A stretch of DNA of 64,000 nt from Paenibacillus_AB sp036577625. GTDB lineage: Bacteria > Bacillota > Bacilli > Paenibacillales > NBRC-103111. Below, one piece after another: positions 24,698 through 33,129 of this stretch; positions within the stretch are counted from its first letter, which is position 1; every line of letters begins with the position of its first letter. The stretch is from NCBI RefSeq assembly GCF_036577625.1, contig NZ_JARBDC010000001.1, forward strand, positions 248,001 to 312,000, read 5' to 3'. A program made the position numbers and the translations under genes. The notes below the pieces were generated by a model that saw only the letters and a list, made by a program, of their open reading frames with translations, ran no database searches and was not told the DNA's origin.

Positions 24698-25498
24698 TCA
24701 GTCGGCCCCCTGCGGCTGCGCTTGTCCCATCAGCTCGTTCACGGCGTCCTCGATGACCGGCTTGCGCATGAAATGCTCGCCGACGAGCACGGCATGCGCC
24801 CCGATCGAGCGCAAGTAGCCGATTTCGTCCGCCGCGGAAATGCCGCTTTCGCTGACGATCGTTTTTCCTTCCGGAATGTGGCGAATAAGCTCCTCGGTCG
24901 TCTTCAGGTCGGTGACGAACGTGCGCAAATTGCGGTTGTTGATGCCGATGAGCGTCGCGTCGAGCGTCAGCGTCCGCTCCAGCTCCTCGCGGTCGTGCAC
25001 CTCGACGAGCGCGTCCATGCCGAGCTCGCGGGCCAGCGACAAATAGTCGCGCAGCTGCTCCGTCGTCAAGATGGCGGCGATCAGCAAAATCGCGTCCGCG
25101 CCGATCAGCCGCGCTTCGTATATTTGCGTTTCGTCGATCGTAAAATCTTTGCGCAAAATCGGCACGCGAACCGCTTCCCGCACCGCGCTCAAATACCGGT
25201 TCGAGCCTTGGAAATACATTTCGTCGGTCAGGACGGACAAGCAGTCCGCCCCGGCCGCTTCATAGGAACGGGCGATTGCGACCGGATCGAAATCGGCGCG
25301 GATGAGCCCTTTGGAGGGGGACGCCTTCTTCACCTCGGCGATCAGCCCCGTCTCCCGCTTCCGGTTCGCCAAGGCTCGCTCGAAGCCGAGACAGGCGGGC
25401 ATGCCGGCGATTCGGCGTTCCGCCTCCGCTGGCGAGAACGTCTGCTTCAAATTCGCTACTTCCGTATGCTTCGTTGCCACGATTTTATCAAGAAACAT
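24698..25498 (-). CDS. trpC: indole-3-glycerol phosphate synthase
   Basis: 266-aa TIM barrel. Conserved: EVKKASPSKGLI (phosphate and substrate binding, about residue 58), SVLTDEMYFQGS, the lysine in PILRKDFTIDE, GINNRNLRTF and VSESGI. It overlaps the end of trpD by 11 nt. It closes the indole ring in tryptophan synthesis. Confidence 0.97.
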   Translation of the reverse strand: MFLDKIVATKHTEVANLKQTFSPAEAERRIAGMPACLGFERALANRKRETGLIAEVKKASPSKGLIRADFDPVAIARSYEAAGADCLSVLTDEMYFQGSNRYLSAVREAVRVPILRKDFTIDETQIYEARLIGADAILLIAAILTTEQLRDYLSLARELGMDALVEVHDREELERTLTLDATLIGINNRNLRTFVTDLKTTEELIRHIPEGKTIVSESGISAADEIGYLRSIGAHAVLVGEHFMRKPVIEDAVNELMGQAQPQGAD

Positions 25499-26528
25499 GT
25501 GCCAATTCTCCCGTAACTTGAACTAGCTGCTCCAGCTTCTCCAGCGCTTTCCCGGAGTCGATGACCGCACCCGCTAATTTTACACCTTCCTGCAGCGTCG
25601 AGCAACGGCCGGTCACGTAGAAGCACGCCCCGGCGTTCGCCAATACGATGTCGCGGCAGGCGCCGTGGGCGCCCCGGTACACGTCGCGGATTATTTCCGC
25701 ATTGCGCGCCGCGTCGCCGCCGACGACGTCGCTGAGCGGATACGCGCGCAGGCCGAGATCGTCCGGACTGATGTCGAACGTGCGGACGTCGCCGTCCTTC
25801 AGCTCGGTCACCTTCGTCGCCGCGGAAATGCTGATTTCGTCGAGCCCGTCGTAGCTGGCCACCACGAGCCCGCGCTTGATGCCGAGCGAGCCGAGCACTT
25901 CGGCGACGAGCTCCGTCCGGTTCCGGTCGAAAATGCCGAGCAGCTGGCGGTCGGCGCCGGCCGGATTCGTCAGCGGTCCGAGCAGGTTGAACACGGTCCG
26001 GATGCCGATTTCCCGTCGCGGCACGGCGGCATGCTTCATCGACGGATGATGCGATTGGGCGAACATGAAGCAGATGCCGATGCTCTCCAGACAGCGCGAC
26101 GCTTCGTCGGCGGAAAGCCCGATGTTGACGCCGAGCGCTTCCAGCACGTCCGCGCTGCCGCTCTTGCTCGACATCGCCCGGTTGCCGTGCTTGGCGACGC
26201 GAATGCCGCCCGCCGCCGCGACGATCGCCGAGGCGGTCGAAATGTTGAACGTATCCGCCCCGTCGCCGCCCGTGCCGCACGTATCGAGCAGATCGGTGCG
26301 CTCGGAGCGAACCGCGTTCGCCTTGCTGCGCATCGTCTCGGCGAAGCCGCCGATTTCGTCCGCCGTCTCGCCCTTCATCCGCAAAGCCGTAATGAAGCTG
26401 CCGATTTGCGACGGGGACGCCTCGCCGTTAAAAATAATTTCCATCGCCGCCTTCGCTTCGTCGCGAGTCAGATGCGCGCCTCCGACGACTTTGGCGATCG
26501 CTTGTTGAATCGATATTCCGTAGGTCAT
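25488..26528 (-). CDS. trpD: anthranilate phosphoribosyltransferase
   Basis: 346-aa enzyme transferring phosphoribose from PRPP to anthranilate. Conserved: DTCGTGGDGADTFNIST (PRPP binding, about residue 80-96), KHGNRAMSSKSGSADVLEALG, and the LGPLTNPA segment. The N-terminal helical domain holds LTRDEAKAAMEIIF. The start is ATG at 26528, 16 nt after trpE. Confidence 0.97.
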   Translation of the reverse strand: MTYGISIQQAIAKVVGGAHLTRDEAKAAMEIIFNGEASPSQIGSFITALRMKGETADEIGGFAETMRSKANAVRSERTDLLDTCGTGGDGADTFNISTASAIVAAAGGIRVAKHGNRAMSSKSGSADVLEALGVNIGLSADEASRCLESIGICFMFAQSHHPSMKHAAVPRREIGIRTVFNLLGPLTNPAGADRQLLGIFDRNRTELVAEVLGSLGIKRGLVVASYDGLDEISISAATKVTELKDGDVRTFDISPDDLGLRAYPLSDVVGGDAARNAEIIRDVYRGAHGACRDIVLANAGACFYVTGRCSTLQEGVKLAGAVIDSGKALEKLEQLVQVTGELAHVS

Positions 26529-26544
26529 CGTCTTCCCTCCCGAA

Positions 26545-28080
26545 TTAATAGTAATCCTGGTTCGTGACGACGGCGACTTTCTCCGTATCGCCGAATATCG
26601 CTTCGGCCATCCGCACCGCCTTCAGCATCCCCATCGCCTTGTTGACCGTTTCGTTATATTCCATCTCCGGAACGGAATCCCATACGATGCCGGCCCCGGC
26701 CTGCACGTAAGCTTTGCCGTTTTTGAAGATGAGCGTGCGAATCGTGATGCACGTATCCAAATTGCCGGAAAAGCCGAGATAGCCGATCGCGCCCGCATAC
26801 GCTCCCCGCGCTTCGTTCTCCAGCTCGGCGATAATTTCCATCGCCCGCAGCTTCGGCGCGCCCGAGACGGTTCCCGCCGGCAGGCAGGAGATGAAGGCGT
26901 CGAAAAAGTCTTTGTCGCTCCGCAGCTTGCCGGACACGTTGGACACGATATGCATGACGTGCGAGTACCGTTCGATTTCCATGAACATGTCGCACTTGAC
27001 GGTGCCGAATTCGGCCACCCGGCCGATGTCGTTGCGCCCGAGATCGACGAGCATCAAATGCTCCGCCCGCTCCTTCTCGTCGGCGAGCAGTTCCTTCTCG
27101 AGAGCGGCGTCGTGCTCCGGCGTCTTTCCCCTCGGCCGCGTTCCGGCGATCGGCCGCGTCTCGACGCGTTCGCCGTCGACTTTGACGAGCGCTTCGGGCG
27201 ACGTGCCGACGATCACTTCGTCGTCCATTTTCAAATAGTACATGTACGGCGACGGATTCATCGTCCGCAGCACGCGATACACATACAGTGGATCGATCTC
27301 GGTTTCGATATGGAACCGCTGGGACAGGACGACCTGGAAAATGTCGCCGGCGCGAATGTATTCCTTCGCCTTCTCCACGTTCGCCATATACCCGTCCTTC
27401 GTCAAGTTCGAATGCACTTCGCCGAGTCCGATGTCGGCCGGGATGGCGTTCTGCCGCGTGCGCTGCGGCACGGGCTGCTGCAGCCGCTCGATCGCGGCGT
27501 CGATTTTCGCGCACGTCCGCTTGTACGCTTCGGCGATTTGCGCGTCGGTCGCATGCTTCTCGATATGCACGTTGCCGATCACTTTTATCTGCTGCTTGAA
27601 ATGGTCGAACACGATCACCTGGTCGCAAAACATAAACTCGATGTCGTTCATCGCCAAATCGTCGTGCCGGTGCGCCGGCAGCCGCTCGTAATACTGCAGC
27701 AGGTCGTAGCCGAAAAATCCGATCGCCCCGCCGGTGAAAGGAGGGAAGTCCGGCAGCTTCGGGCTCGAGTATGCCCGAAGCAGCCCTTTGAGCGTCTCGA
27801 GCGGCTTGTCGTCGGCGACCCGGCTAACGCCGTTCAGCTCGATTTCCATCGCCTGGTGCTTGCCTTTCACGACCAGAAACGGTTCCGTGCCGATGAACGA
27901 ATAGCGGGCCCATTTCACGCCGCCTTCCACGCTTTCGAGCAAAAACGCCCGGTCGTCCTCGTAAAAGTGCTGAAAAATGCGAATCGGCGTTTCCGTATCG
28001 GCCATCAGGTGGCGAACGACCGGTATAAGATTGTAGTCGCCGGCGAGACGGATGACTTCTTTCAATTCCGGAGTATACAT
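26545..28080 (-). CDS. trpE: anthranilate synthase component I
   Basis: 511-aa chorismate-utilising enzyme. The LLES motif for tryptophan feedback binding is near residue 46 (AFLLESVEGG). The catalytic half carries PEALVKV, TRPIAGTRPRG, DLGRNDIGRV, PAGTVSGAPK and GAIGYLGFSG. I place the start at ATG 28080 (MYTPELKEV) because GGAGAAGGAGAG precedes it; the frame is open 15 more codons without support. No trpG glutaminase gene is in the operon, as in B. subtilis where pabA supplies it. Expression is probably controlled by the TRAP leader directly upstream. Confidence 0.96.
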   Translation of the reverse strand: MYTPELKEVIRLAGDYNLIPVVRHLMADTETPIRIFQHFYEDDRAFLLESVEGGVKWARYSFIGTEPFLVVKGKHQAMEIELNGVSRVADDKPLETLKGLLRAYSSPKLPDFPPFTGGAIGFFGYDLLQYYERLPAHRHDDLAMNDIEFMFCDQVIVFDHFKQQIKVIGNVHIEKHATDAQIAEAYKRTCAKIDAAIERLQQPVPQRTRQNAIPADIGLGEVHSNLTKDGYMANVEKAKEYIRAGDIFQVVLSQRFHIETEIDPLYVYRVLRTMNPSPYMYYLKMDDEVIVGTSPEALVKVDGERVETRPIAGTRPRGKTPEHDAALEKELLADEKERAEHLMLVDLGRNDIGRVAEFGTVKCDMFMEIERYSHVMHIVSNVSGKLRSDKDFFDAFISCLPAGTVSGAPKLRAMEIIAELENEARGAYAGAIGYLGFSGNLDTCITIRTLIFKNGKAYVQAGAGIVWDSVPEMEYNETVNKAMGMLKAVRMAEAIFGDTEKVAVVTNQDYY

Positions 28081-28125
28081 AAGCTTCTCTCCTTCTCCTC
28101 TGCGGCAATCGCCGATAAAATGCAA

Positions 28126-28152
28126 AAAACCTCTACGGTCTCGTAGAGGTTG
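28126..28152 (-). terminator. trp leader attenuator (intrinsic terminator)
   Basis: On the minus strand AACCTCTACG and CGTAGAGGTT form a perfect 10-bp stem with loop AGAC, followed by TTTTTT, ending about 46 nt before trpE. The CTCTAC in its 5' arm is complementary to the GUAGAG elements in the TRAP array (28366-28418), so the array could act as anti-terminator when TRAP is not bound. Confidence 0.85.
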
Positions 28153-28365
28153 AATCGATAAGTTCGCAGAATGGGAACGGCGACGTACGGAAGACGAAAA
28201 CCGTCCGCTTACCTAAACGGCGCGCGTCATAATATACCGAAGAAAGGCTCCGCGTCTTGCGACGAGCTTCCGGTCCGTGACACGTGTCATGCCGTTCGCT
28301 TACAGTCGCCGGTCCTGCGGATCGCGCATGCTTGCGCGCCCGGCCGAATCGGCACCGCCGTCTTG
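28153..28365 (-). other. middle part of the trp leader
   Basis: About 210 nt between the TRAP array and the attenuator. There is no T-box core (TGGNACCGCG) and no tryptophan-rich leader peptide. The only notable short frame (start near 28292) has no Trp codon and no ribosome binding site. It is longer than the corresponding B. subtilis segment. Confidence 0.5.
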
Positions 28366-28418
28366 CTCCTCATGGCTCTACTCTGCTCTACTGAACTCGA
28401 ACAATCTCTACTGGGCTC
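28366..28418 (-). promoter_or_regulatory. TRAP-binding array in the trp leader (11 triplets, 5-nt period)
   Basis: Reading the RNA from 28418 down, a triplet every 5 nt gives GAG, CAG, GAG, UGU, GAG, CAG, GAG, GAG, GAG, AUG, GAG. That is eleven positions in unbroken register, nine of them NAG, with 2-nt spacers. TRAP is an 11-mer whose subunits each bind one (G/U)AG triplet, with 2-nt spacers preferred. mtrB, which encodes TRAP, is in this window. The array starts about 16 nt after the probable transcription start. Confidence 0.82.
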
Positions 28419-28439
28419 GAACTTCCTTGCTTTTCATCC

Positions 28440-28469
28440 ACTATACACCATCGCCGCCGAAGGCGTCAA
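28440..28469 (-). promoter_or_regulatory. sigma-A promoter of the trp operon
   Basis: TTGACG (28469-28464), 18-nt spacer, TATAGT (28445-28440) on the minus strand, just after the aroH stop codon. It gives a leader of about 350 nt before trpE. Confidence 0.78.
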
Positions 28470-28488
28470 TCGGTTATCCCGAAAAAAA

Positions 28489-28863
28489 TCATTTCGCCGC
28501 TTCGGTCAAATCCGGGCGCAGCTTGATCGCGTTGTTCAAATAGACGTGGCGCATTTCTTTTTGGGATTTCTCGGTGTTGACGGACACCATCAGCCGAATG
28601 CATTTCTCCAAACCGCCCGGAACGGATATTTCCAGCGCGCACATGAGGGGTACCAGCTCCCACCCTTGCATTTCGCGTATCGCCTTGGCCGGAAACGCCG
28701 CGTTCAAATCCTGCGTCACCGTAACGAAAACGCTCGCGATGTCTTCGGGCTTGATCGCGTTGTCGGCAACGATTTGTCCGAGCAGCTCGGCCGTCGCGTT
28801 CAATATTTCCGCTTCCTCGTTGCGTTCCACCGTGATAGCCCCGCGTACTCCCCGTACAAACAT
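28489..28863 (-). CDS. aroH: chorismate mutase (AroH type)
   Basis: 124-aa monofunctional chorismate mutase of the trimeric alpha/beta AroH fold. Conserved: MFVRGVRGAITVERN with the active-site Arg (residue 7), TQDLNAAFPAKAIR, and the C-terminal RHVYLNNAIKLRPDL holding further active-site Arg and Tyr residues. It converts chorismate to prephenate for Phe/Tyr synthesis. It lies 6 nt after aroB and just upstream of the trp promoter, as in B. subtilis. Confidence 0.96.
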   Translation of the reverse strand: MFVRGVRGAITVERNEEAEILNATAELLGQIVADNAIKPEDIASVFVTVTQDLNAAFPAKAIREMQGWELVPLMCALEISVPGGLEKCIRLMVSVNTEKSQKEMRHVYLNNAIKLRPDLTEAAK

Positions 28864-28869
28864 GTCGGC

Positions 28870-29964
28870 TTACTCCTCCCTCTTCAATTGCTCCACGATT
28901 TCTTTCACCCAAACCGCCGAAACGTTTTTGTTGATTTCGACTTTGCCGATCTCTTGCGGAATAATGAACACCATGTTGCCGTCCGTAAACTTTTTGTCGT
29001 GCATCATCGCGCTCATGATCGCGTCCGTATCCATATGCGCGGGAATCCGCACCGGCAGGCCGAACTTGCGCAGAATGCGTTCCGTCTCCGCGGCGATCGA
29101 CTCCGGATTGCCCAGCTTCGCGGACAGCCGCGCGGCGCCGACCATGCCGATCGCGATCGCTTCCCCGTGCAGCAGCTCGTTATAGCCGGCAACCGCTTCG
29201 AGCGCATGGCCGATCGTATGGCCCAGGTTCAAAATGGCGCGCAATCCGCCTTCCCTCTCGTCGGCCGATACGACTCTCGCCTTCACGCCGCAGCCGACGT
29301 ACAAGGCGTGCTCGAGCGCTTCCGAATCGAGCGCGAGCAGCCGTTCCGCGTTCGCGTCGCACCATTCCACGAATTCGCGGTCGAGAATGAACCCTTCCTT
29401 GACGAGCTCGGACAAGCCTGCCCGCACGTCGCGTTCCGGCAGCGTCTTCAGCGTCGCGATGTCGTACAGCACGAATTCCGGCTGATGGAACGCGCCGATC
29501 ATGTTTTTCGCGAGCCTATGGTTGACCGCGACTTTGCCGCCGACGCTGCTGTCGTGCGCCAGAATGGTCGTCGGTATTTGCACGAACCGGACGCCGCGCA
29601 TGTAGCTGGCCGCGACGAAACCGGCCAAGTCGCCGACTACGCCGCCGCCGAGCGCGATGACGGCGGAGTTGCGGTCGAGCCCCGCCTGGAGCGCGACCGT
29701 GACGACTTCCTCGAACACGGTCAGCGATTTCGACTGCTCGCCCGCCGCGACGACGCACGTCGCGATCCGGTAGCCGCCCGCCTCGAGCAGCGATTTCACC
29801 CGATCCAGATGGTGCCGCGCCACGTTCTCGTCCGTGACGAGCAGATGCGGCGATTTCGCGCCGATCTTATGGGCAGCGAACGTGGCGGCGATATCGTTCA
29901 AGACGCCTTCCCCGACATAGATCGGGTACGATCGTTCTCCGAGGTCTACCGTCAGACGCTTCAT
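28870..29964 (-). CDS. aroB: 3-dehydroquinate synthase
   Basis: 364-aa NAD- and metal-dependent enzyme of the shikimate pathway. Conserved: GEQSKSL, ALGGGVVGDLAGFVAASYMRGV (nucleotide-binding region, split here as GGGVVGDLAGF near residue 105), DSSVGGKVAVNH, and the metal-binding LNLGHTIGHALE and HGEAIAIGM. It starts at ATG 29964, 1 nt after the aroC stop, so expression is coupled. Confidence 0.97.
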   Translation of the reverse strand: MKRLTVDLGERSYPIYVGEGVLNDIAATFAAHKIGAKSPHLLVTDENVARHHLDRVKSLLEAGGYRIATCVVAAGEQSKSLTVFEEVVTVALQAGLDRNSAVIALGGGVVGDLAGFVAASYMRGVRFVQIPTTILAHDSSVGGKVAVNHRLAKNMIGAFHQPEFVLYDIATLKTLPERDVRAGLSELVKEGFILDREFVEWCDANAERLLALDSEALEHALYVGCGVKARVVSADEREGGLRAILNLGHTIGHALEAVAGYNELLHGEAIAIGMVGAARLSAKLGNPESIAAETERILRKFGLPVRIPAHMDTDAIMSAMMHDKKFTDGNMVFIIPQEIGKVEINKNVSAVWVKEIVEQLKREE

Positions 29965-29965
29965 C

Positions 29966-31129
29966 TTAATACCTCTTTACTTGGTCGAGATAGTTGTCGT
30001 AGTTGGCGCGAATTTCCTCCATCGAATCGCCGCCGAACTTCTCCATGAACGCCCGGGCCACTTCCCAGGCGATCACGTTCTCCATGATGACGCCGGCCGC
30101 CGGGACGGCGCACGTATCGGACCGTTCGACCTGGGCCGAGAACGGCTGCTTCGTATCGATGTCCACGCTGGCGAGCGGCTTGTACAGCGTCGAGATCGGC
30201 TTCATGACGCCGCGCACGACGATCGGCTCGCCGGTCGTCATGCCGCCTTCGAGTCCGCCGGCGCGATTCGAGCCGCGATGGAAGCCGTCCTGCTCGTTGT
30301 ACAAAATTTCGTCGTGCACGTTCGAGCCGCGCCGCTTCGCCGCCTCGAAGCCGATGCCGAACTCGACGCCTTTGAACGCCTGTATCGACACGACGGCTTG
30401 GGCGATCCGTCCGTCCAGCTTGCGGTCCCACTGCACGTGGCTGCCGAGTCCGACCGGGACTCCTTCCACGATCACTTCGACGATGCCGCCGAGCGTATCG
30501 CCGTCCGCCTTCGCCTGGTCGATCGCCGCGATCATGAGCGCTTCCGCCTGCTTGTCGACGACCCGAACCGGCGACTGCTCGGTGATGCGGATCAGATCGT
30601 CGATCGGCAGCTCCTGGCGAACCGCCTCGACTTCGCCGATCCGGATGACCTGACCCGCGATCTTGATGCCGAACTGCGCCAAAAACTGGCGGGCGATCGC
30701 GCCGACGGCTACGCGCACCGTCGTTTCCCGCGCGCTGGAGCGCTCCAAAATGTTGCGCAAATCTTTCTGGTTATATTTCAATCCGCCGTTCAAATCGGCA
30801 TGCCCCGGACGGGGACGGTTGACGCGGCGCTTTCCTTCGCTGCCTTCCTCGACGTCCTCGATGCTCATGACCGTCGTCCAAGCTTTCCAGTCTTTGTTCT
30901 CGACGACGAGCGCGACCGGCGCTCCGGTCGTCTTTCCGTGACGGACGCCGCCGACGATTTGCGCCGTATCTTTCTCGATCTGCATCCGCTTGCCGCGGCC
31001 GTGTCCTTTTTGCCGTCTCGCCAGCTGCTCGTTGATCGGCTCGCCGGTAAGCGGCAAGTTGCTCGGCAATCCTTCCACGATCGCGGTCAGCTGCGGACCG
31101 TGCGTTTCTCCTGCTGTCAAATATCTCAT
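29966..31129 (-). CDS. aroC: chorismate synthase
   Basis: 387-aa FMN-dependent enzyme (called aroF in B. subtilis) that produces chorismate. Conserved: AGETHGPQL at the N-terminus, GHGRGKRM, RPGHADLNGGLKY, RSSARETTVRVAVGA, and the C-terminal segment HRGSNRAGGLEGGMTTGEP. I start it at ATG 31129 because GAGAGGGG lies about 10 nt upstream. It is first gene of aroC-aroB-aroH with its own promoter. Confidence 0.96.
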   Translation of the reverse strand: MRYLTAGETHGPQLTAIVEGLPSNLPLTGEPINEQLARRQKGHGRGKRMQIEKDTAQIVGGVRHGKTTGAPVALVVENKDWKAWTTVMSIEDVEEGSEGKRRVNRPRPGHADLNGGLKYNQKDLRNILERSSARETTVRVAVGAIARQFLAQFGIKIAGQVIRIGEVEAVRQELPIDDLIRITEQSPVRVVDKQAEALMIAAIDQAKADGDTLGGIVEVIVEGVPVGLGSHVQWDRKLDGRIAQAVVSIQAFKGVEFGIGFEAAKRRGSNVHDEILYNEQDGFHRGSNRAGGLEGGMTTGEPIVVRGVMKPISTLYKPLASVDIDTKQPFSAQVERSDTCAVPAAGVIMENVIAWEVARAFMEKFGGDSMEEIRANYDNYLDQVKRY

Positions 31130-31274
31130 TGTCGGTTTGTCCCCTCTCGTCCTGTTCCCACATATCCGAACGCTATATAAAAGCATGCGAGCCGGTCAAG
31201 ACGGATAAGCATCCCCTCGCAGCCATCCGCCGGTCGGACTCTTTAGCGCTTTTATGCACCGAATTATCATGCTA

Positions 31275-31303
31275 ATTATAGTATAGCGACCCGGGTTTGA
31301 CAA
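31275..31303 (-). promoter_or_regulatory. sigma-A promoter of aroC-aroB-aroH
   Basis: TTGTCA (31303-31298), 17-nt spacer, TATAAT (31280-31275) on the minus strand, about 145 nt before aroC. A short palindrome AATTA-N6-TAATT overlaps the -10; its meaning is unknown. Confidence 0.72.
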
Positions 31304-31375
31304 GAAATACGGATTTCCGCTCGTCATTTTTTCCCCGCGAATTCGTCGTCGATACGACTTCGCGCTCGGGCGAAC

Positions 31376-31412
31376 AGCAAAAAAAGCACACCCCGGCTAG
31401 GGCGTGCTCTGC
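31376..31412 (-). terminator. intrinsic terminator of the 53-aa gene
   Basis: On the minus strand AGCACGCCC and GGGTGTGCT pair (one G-U) around a 6-nt loop, followed by TTTTTTT, 12 nt after the small gene. Confidence 0.8.
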
Positions 31413-31423
31413 TTTCCGTATCG

Positions 31424-31585
31424 TCAGCCGTTCATCGGCAGCGGATAAATCCGCGTCACCTCGGACTGCTTCTGCTCGTCGATCATTCGGGCGACTTGCA
31501 CGGAATCGATGCCGAGAATTTGCGCGCATTCCTGGATCGTAATAAATCCGCGCCGATACGCCGTAATGACCTTTCGTTTGTCCAT
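31424..31585 (-). CDS. 53-aa helix-turn-helix-like small protein
   Basis: Short gene with a near-perfect ribosome binding site (GGAGGTTTTGCCGCC before ATG 31585) and its own terminator. The protein begins MDKRKVITAYRRGFITIQEC and continues AQILGIDSVQVARMIDEQKQ, ending IYPLPMNG. The pattern ITIQECAQILGID looks like the first helices of a small winged-helix or MerR-like HTH, so DNA binding is plausible but unproven. It lies between cheR and aroC on the same strand. I do not recognise a named family. Confidence 0.75.
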   Translation of the reverse strand: MDKRKVITAYRRGFITIQECAQILGIDSVQVARMIDEQKQSEVTRIYPLPMNG

Positions 31586-31641
31586 GGCGGCAAAACCTCC
31601 TGATCGGTATACGCATCTAGTATAGGAATATATGGAAGCGT

Positions 31642-32433
31642 TTATACATGATCGGCCCGTTTCCGATAGATGAACGTGTCCGCCGTCTCCAGCTCGTACT
31701 GCCCCGGCGAAAAAATTTGCTCCGTGCTGCCGACGAACAGCAGGCCGCCCGGCTTCAGCGCGCGGCCGAACTTATGGTACAGCGCATGCTTCGCGTCTTC
31801 GGTGAAATATATCATCACGTTGCGGCAAACGATCAGATCGAACTGCGACTCGAACGGATCGTGCAGCAAGTTTTGCTTCGCGAAGCGGACGTGCTTCTTG
31901 AGCGAGTCGACGACGGAAAACGTCATATCCTTTTGCGTAAAATAGCGGCGAACGTAAGCCGGGGGCACGTCGCGCAGCGACCGGTCCGGATAGACGGCCC
32001 GCCTCGCCTTTTCCAGTGCGCCCTCGTCGATGTCCGTCGCGATCAGCTGCGACGATTCCAAAAGGCCGAGCTCGGCCATAATCATCGCCAGCGTGTACGG
32101 CTCTTCGCCCGTCGAGCAGGCGGCGCTCCAGCATTTGAGCCGCCGCGAGGCTCGCGCCAGCTCCGGAACGAATCTTTGCTCCAATACTTCCCACCGGTTC
32201 GGGTTGCGCCAAAATTCGGACACGTTGATCGTCATCCGGTCCAAAAACTCGTAGTACAGCTCCTTGTTCCTTGTCATCGCGTCGAAAAACGAGGCGAACG
32301 ACGCAAAGCCTTTTTTCGTATACAGCGTCGTCAAACGCCGCTTCATCTGCGATTCCTTGTATTGGGACAAGTCGATCGCCGAGTACTCTTTCACTTTTTT
32401 TATAAACAGGGCATAGTCTAGATCTTCCATCAT
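31642..32433 (-). CDS. cheR: chemotaxis protein methyltransferase CheR
   Basis: 263-aa SAM-dependent methyltransferase that methylates glutamates on chemoreceptors. An N-terminal helical domain (about 1-75, LFIKKVKEYSAIDLSQYKESQMKRRL) precedes the catalytic domain with the motif WSAACSTGEEPYTLAM, the ATDIDEGALEKAR segment, and VCRNVMIYF. I start it at ATG 32433 (MMEDLDYALF) because GGAGAG is 8 nt upstream; the frame is open 32 more codons without support. Its place between ndk and aroC matches B. subtilis. Confidence 0.95.
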   Translation of the reverse strand: MMEDLDYALFIKKVKEYSAIDLSQYKESQMKRRLTTLYTKKGFASFASFFDAMTRNKELYYEFLDRMTINVSEFWRNPNRWEVLEQRFVPELARASRRLKCWSAACSTGEEPYTLAMIMAELGLLESSQLIATDIDEGALEKARRAVYPDRSLRDVPPAYVRRYFTQKDMTFSVVDSLKKHVRFAKQNLLHDPFESQFDLIVCRNVMIYFTEDAKHALYHKFGRALKPGGLLFVGSTEQIFSPGQYELETADTFIYRKRADHV

Positions 32434-32495
32434 CCGCGTCACTCTCCAAGAAGAAAAATAAGTCGAAATGCCGGTATGTACGCCTAAAGGCACAA

Positions 32496-32534
32496 AAAAC
32501 AATCCCGCATGCAGTTTATTTCCATGCATGCGGG
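32496..32534. terminator. terminator downstream of ndk
   Basis: CCCGCATGCA (32504-32513) and TGCATGCGGG (32525-32534) form a perfect 10-bp stem. Minus-strand transcription then meets ATTGTTTTTT; the plus strand has ACTTTTT. Confidence 0.85.
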
Positions 32535-32577
32535 ACTTTTTCCTTCTCGGGGGCGGCGAAATATGTCGAATATGTAC

Positions 32578-33021
32578 TTAAATCCACGTTTGAATCGTTT
32601 TGTCGTAGCCGACCAGCTCGTGCGGCTCGAAGAAGATCGCGATTTCGCGCACGGCGTTTTCCGGCGAATCGGAGCCGTGGATCAGGTTGCGGTTCGTATG
32701 GACGGCGAAGTCGCCGCGAATCGTTCCCGGCTGGGCTTCGAGCGTGTTCGTTTTGCCCATCATGATCCGCGACAGCGCGATCACTTGATCGCCTTCCCAT
32801 ACCATCGCGAATACGGGACCGGAGGTAATGAATCTCATCAAGTCGTCGTAATACGGCCGTCCGTGATGCTCGGCGTAATGCCGCTCGGCTTTCTCCTTCG
32901 GCACGACCATCAGCTTCGCGGCTACGAGCGTAAACCCTTTGCGCTCGAAGCGGCTTACGATTTCGCCGATCAGACCGCGCTGCACGCCGTCCGGCTTGAT
33001 CATCAGAAACGTTCTTTCCAT
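32578..33021 (-). CDS. ndk: nucleoside diphosphate kinase
   Basis: 147-aa enzyme that transfers phosphate between nucleoside di- and triphosphates through a phosphohistidine. The active-site histidine lies in NLIHGSDSPENA; the N-terminal MERTFLMIKPDGVQRGLIG is diagnostic. The ATG at 33021 follows GGAGGGG; the open frame continues upstream without support. Gene order hepT-ndk-cheR is as in B. subtilis. Confidence 0.97.
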   Translation of the reverse strand: MERTFLMIKPDGVQRGLIGEIVSRFERKGFTLVAAKLMVVPKEKAERHYAEHHGRPYYDDLMRFITSGPVFAMVWEGDQVIALSRIMMGKTNTLEAQPGTIRGDFAVHTNRNLIHGSDSPENAVREIAIFFEPHELVGYDKTIQTWI

Positions 33022-33129
33022 TAACTTACCCCTCCACTCCAGCAACATGTATTCACCATTGTCGGCCGATCGGCCTTTTTCCATACCCGCTTCGGCTTCC
33101 GACCGCCGCGGAACGGGAAGCGCATCGCC

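Noticed and set aside
28153..28440. T-box riboswitch for tryptophan
   Set aside because: I looked for the conserved TGGNACCGCG core and a specifier loop on the minus strand and found neither. The NAG array fits TRAP instead.
28171..30048. A 625-codon open frame on the plus strand opposite aroB, aroH and the trp leader
   Set aside because: It has no ribosome binding site, its translation is Arg/His-rich low-quality sequence, and it lies antisense to clearly recognisable genes. GC-rich third positions create such long shadow frames throughout this window.
31262..31285. Fur box at the aroC promoter
   Set aside because: The AT-rich palindrome near the -10 resembles GATAAT repeats only superficially and does not match the 19-bp Fur consensus.
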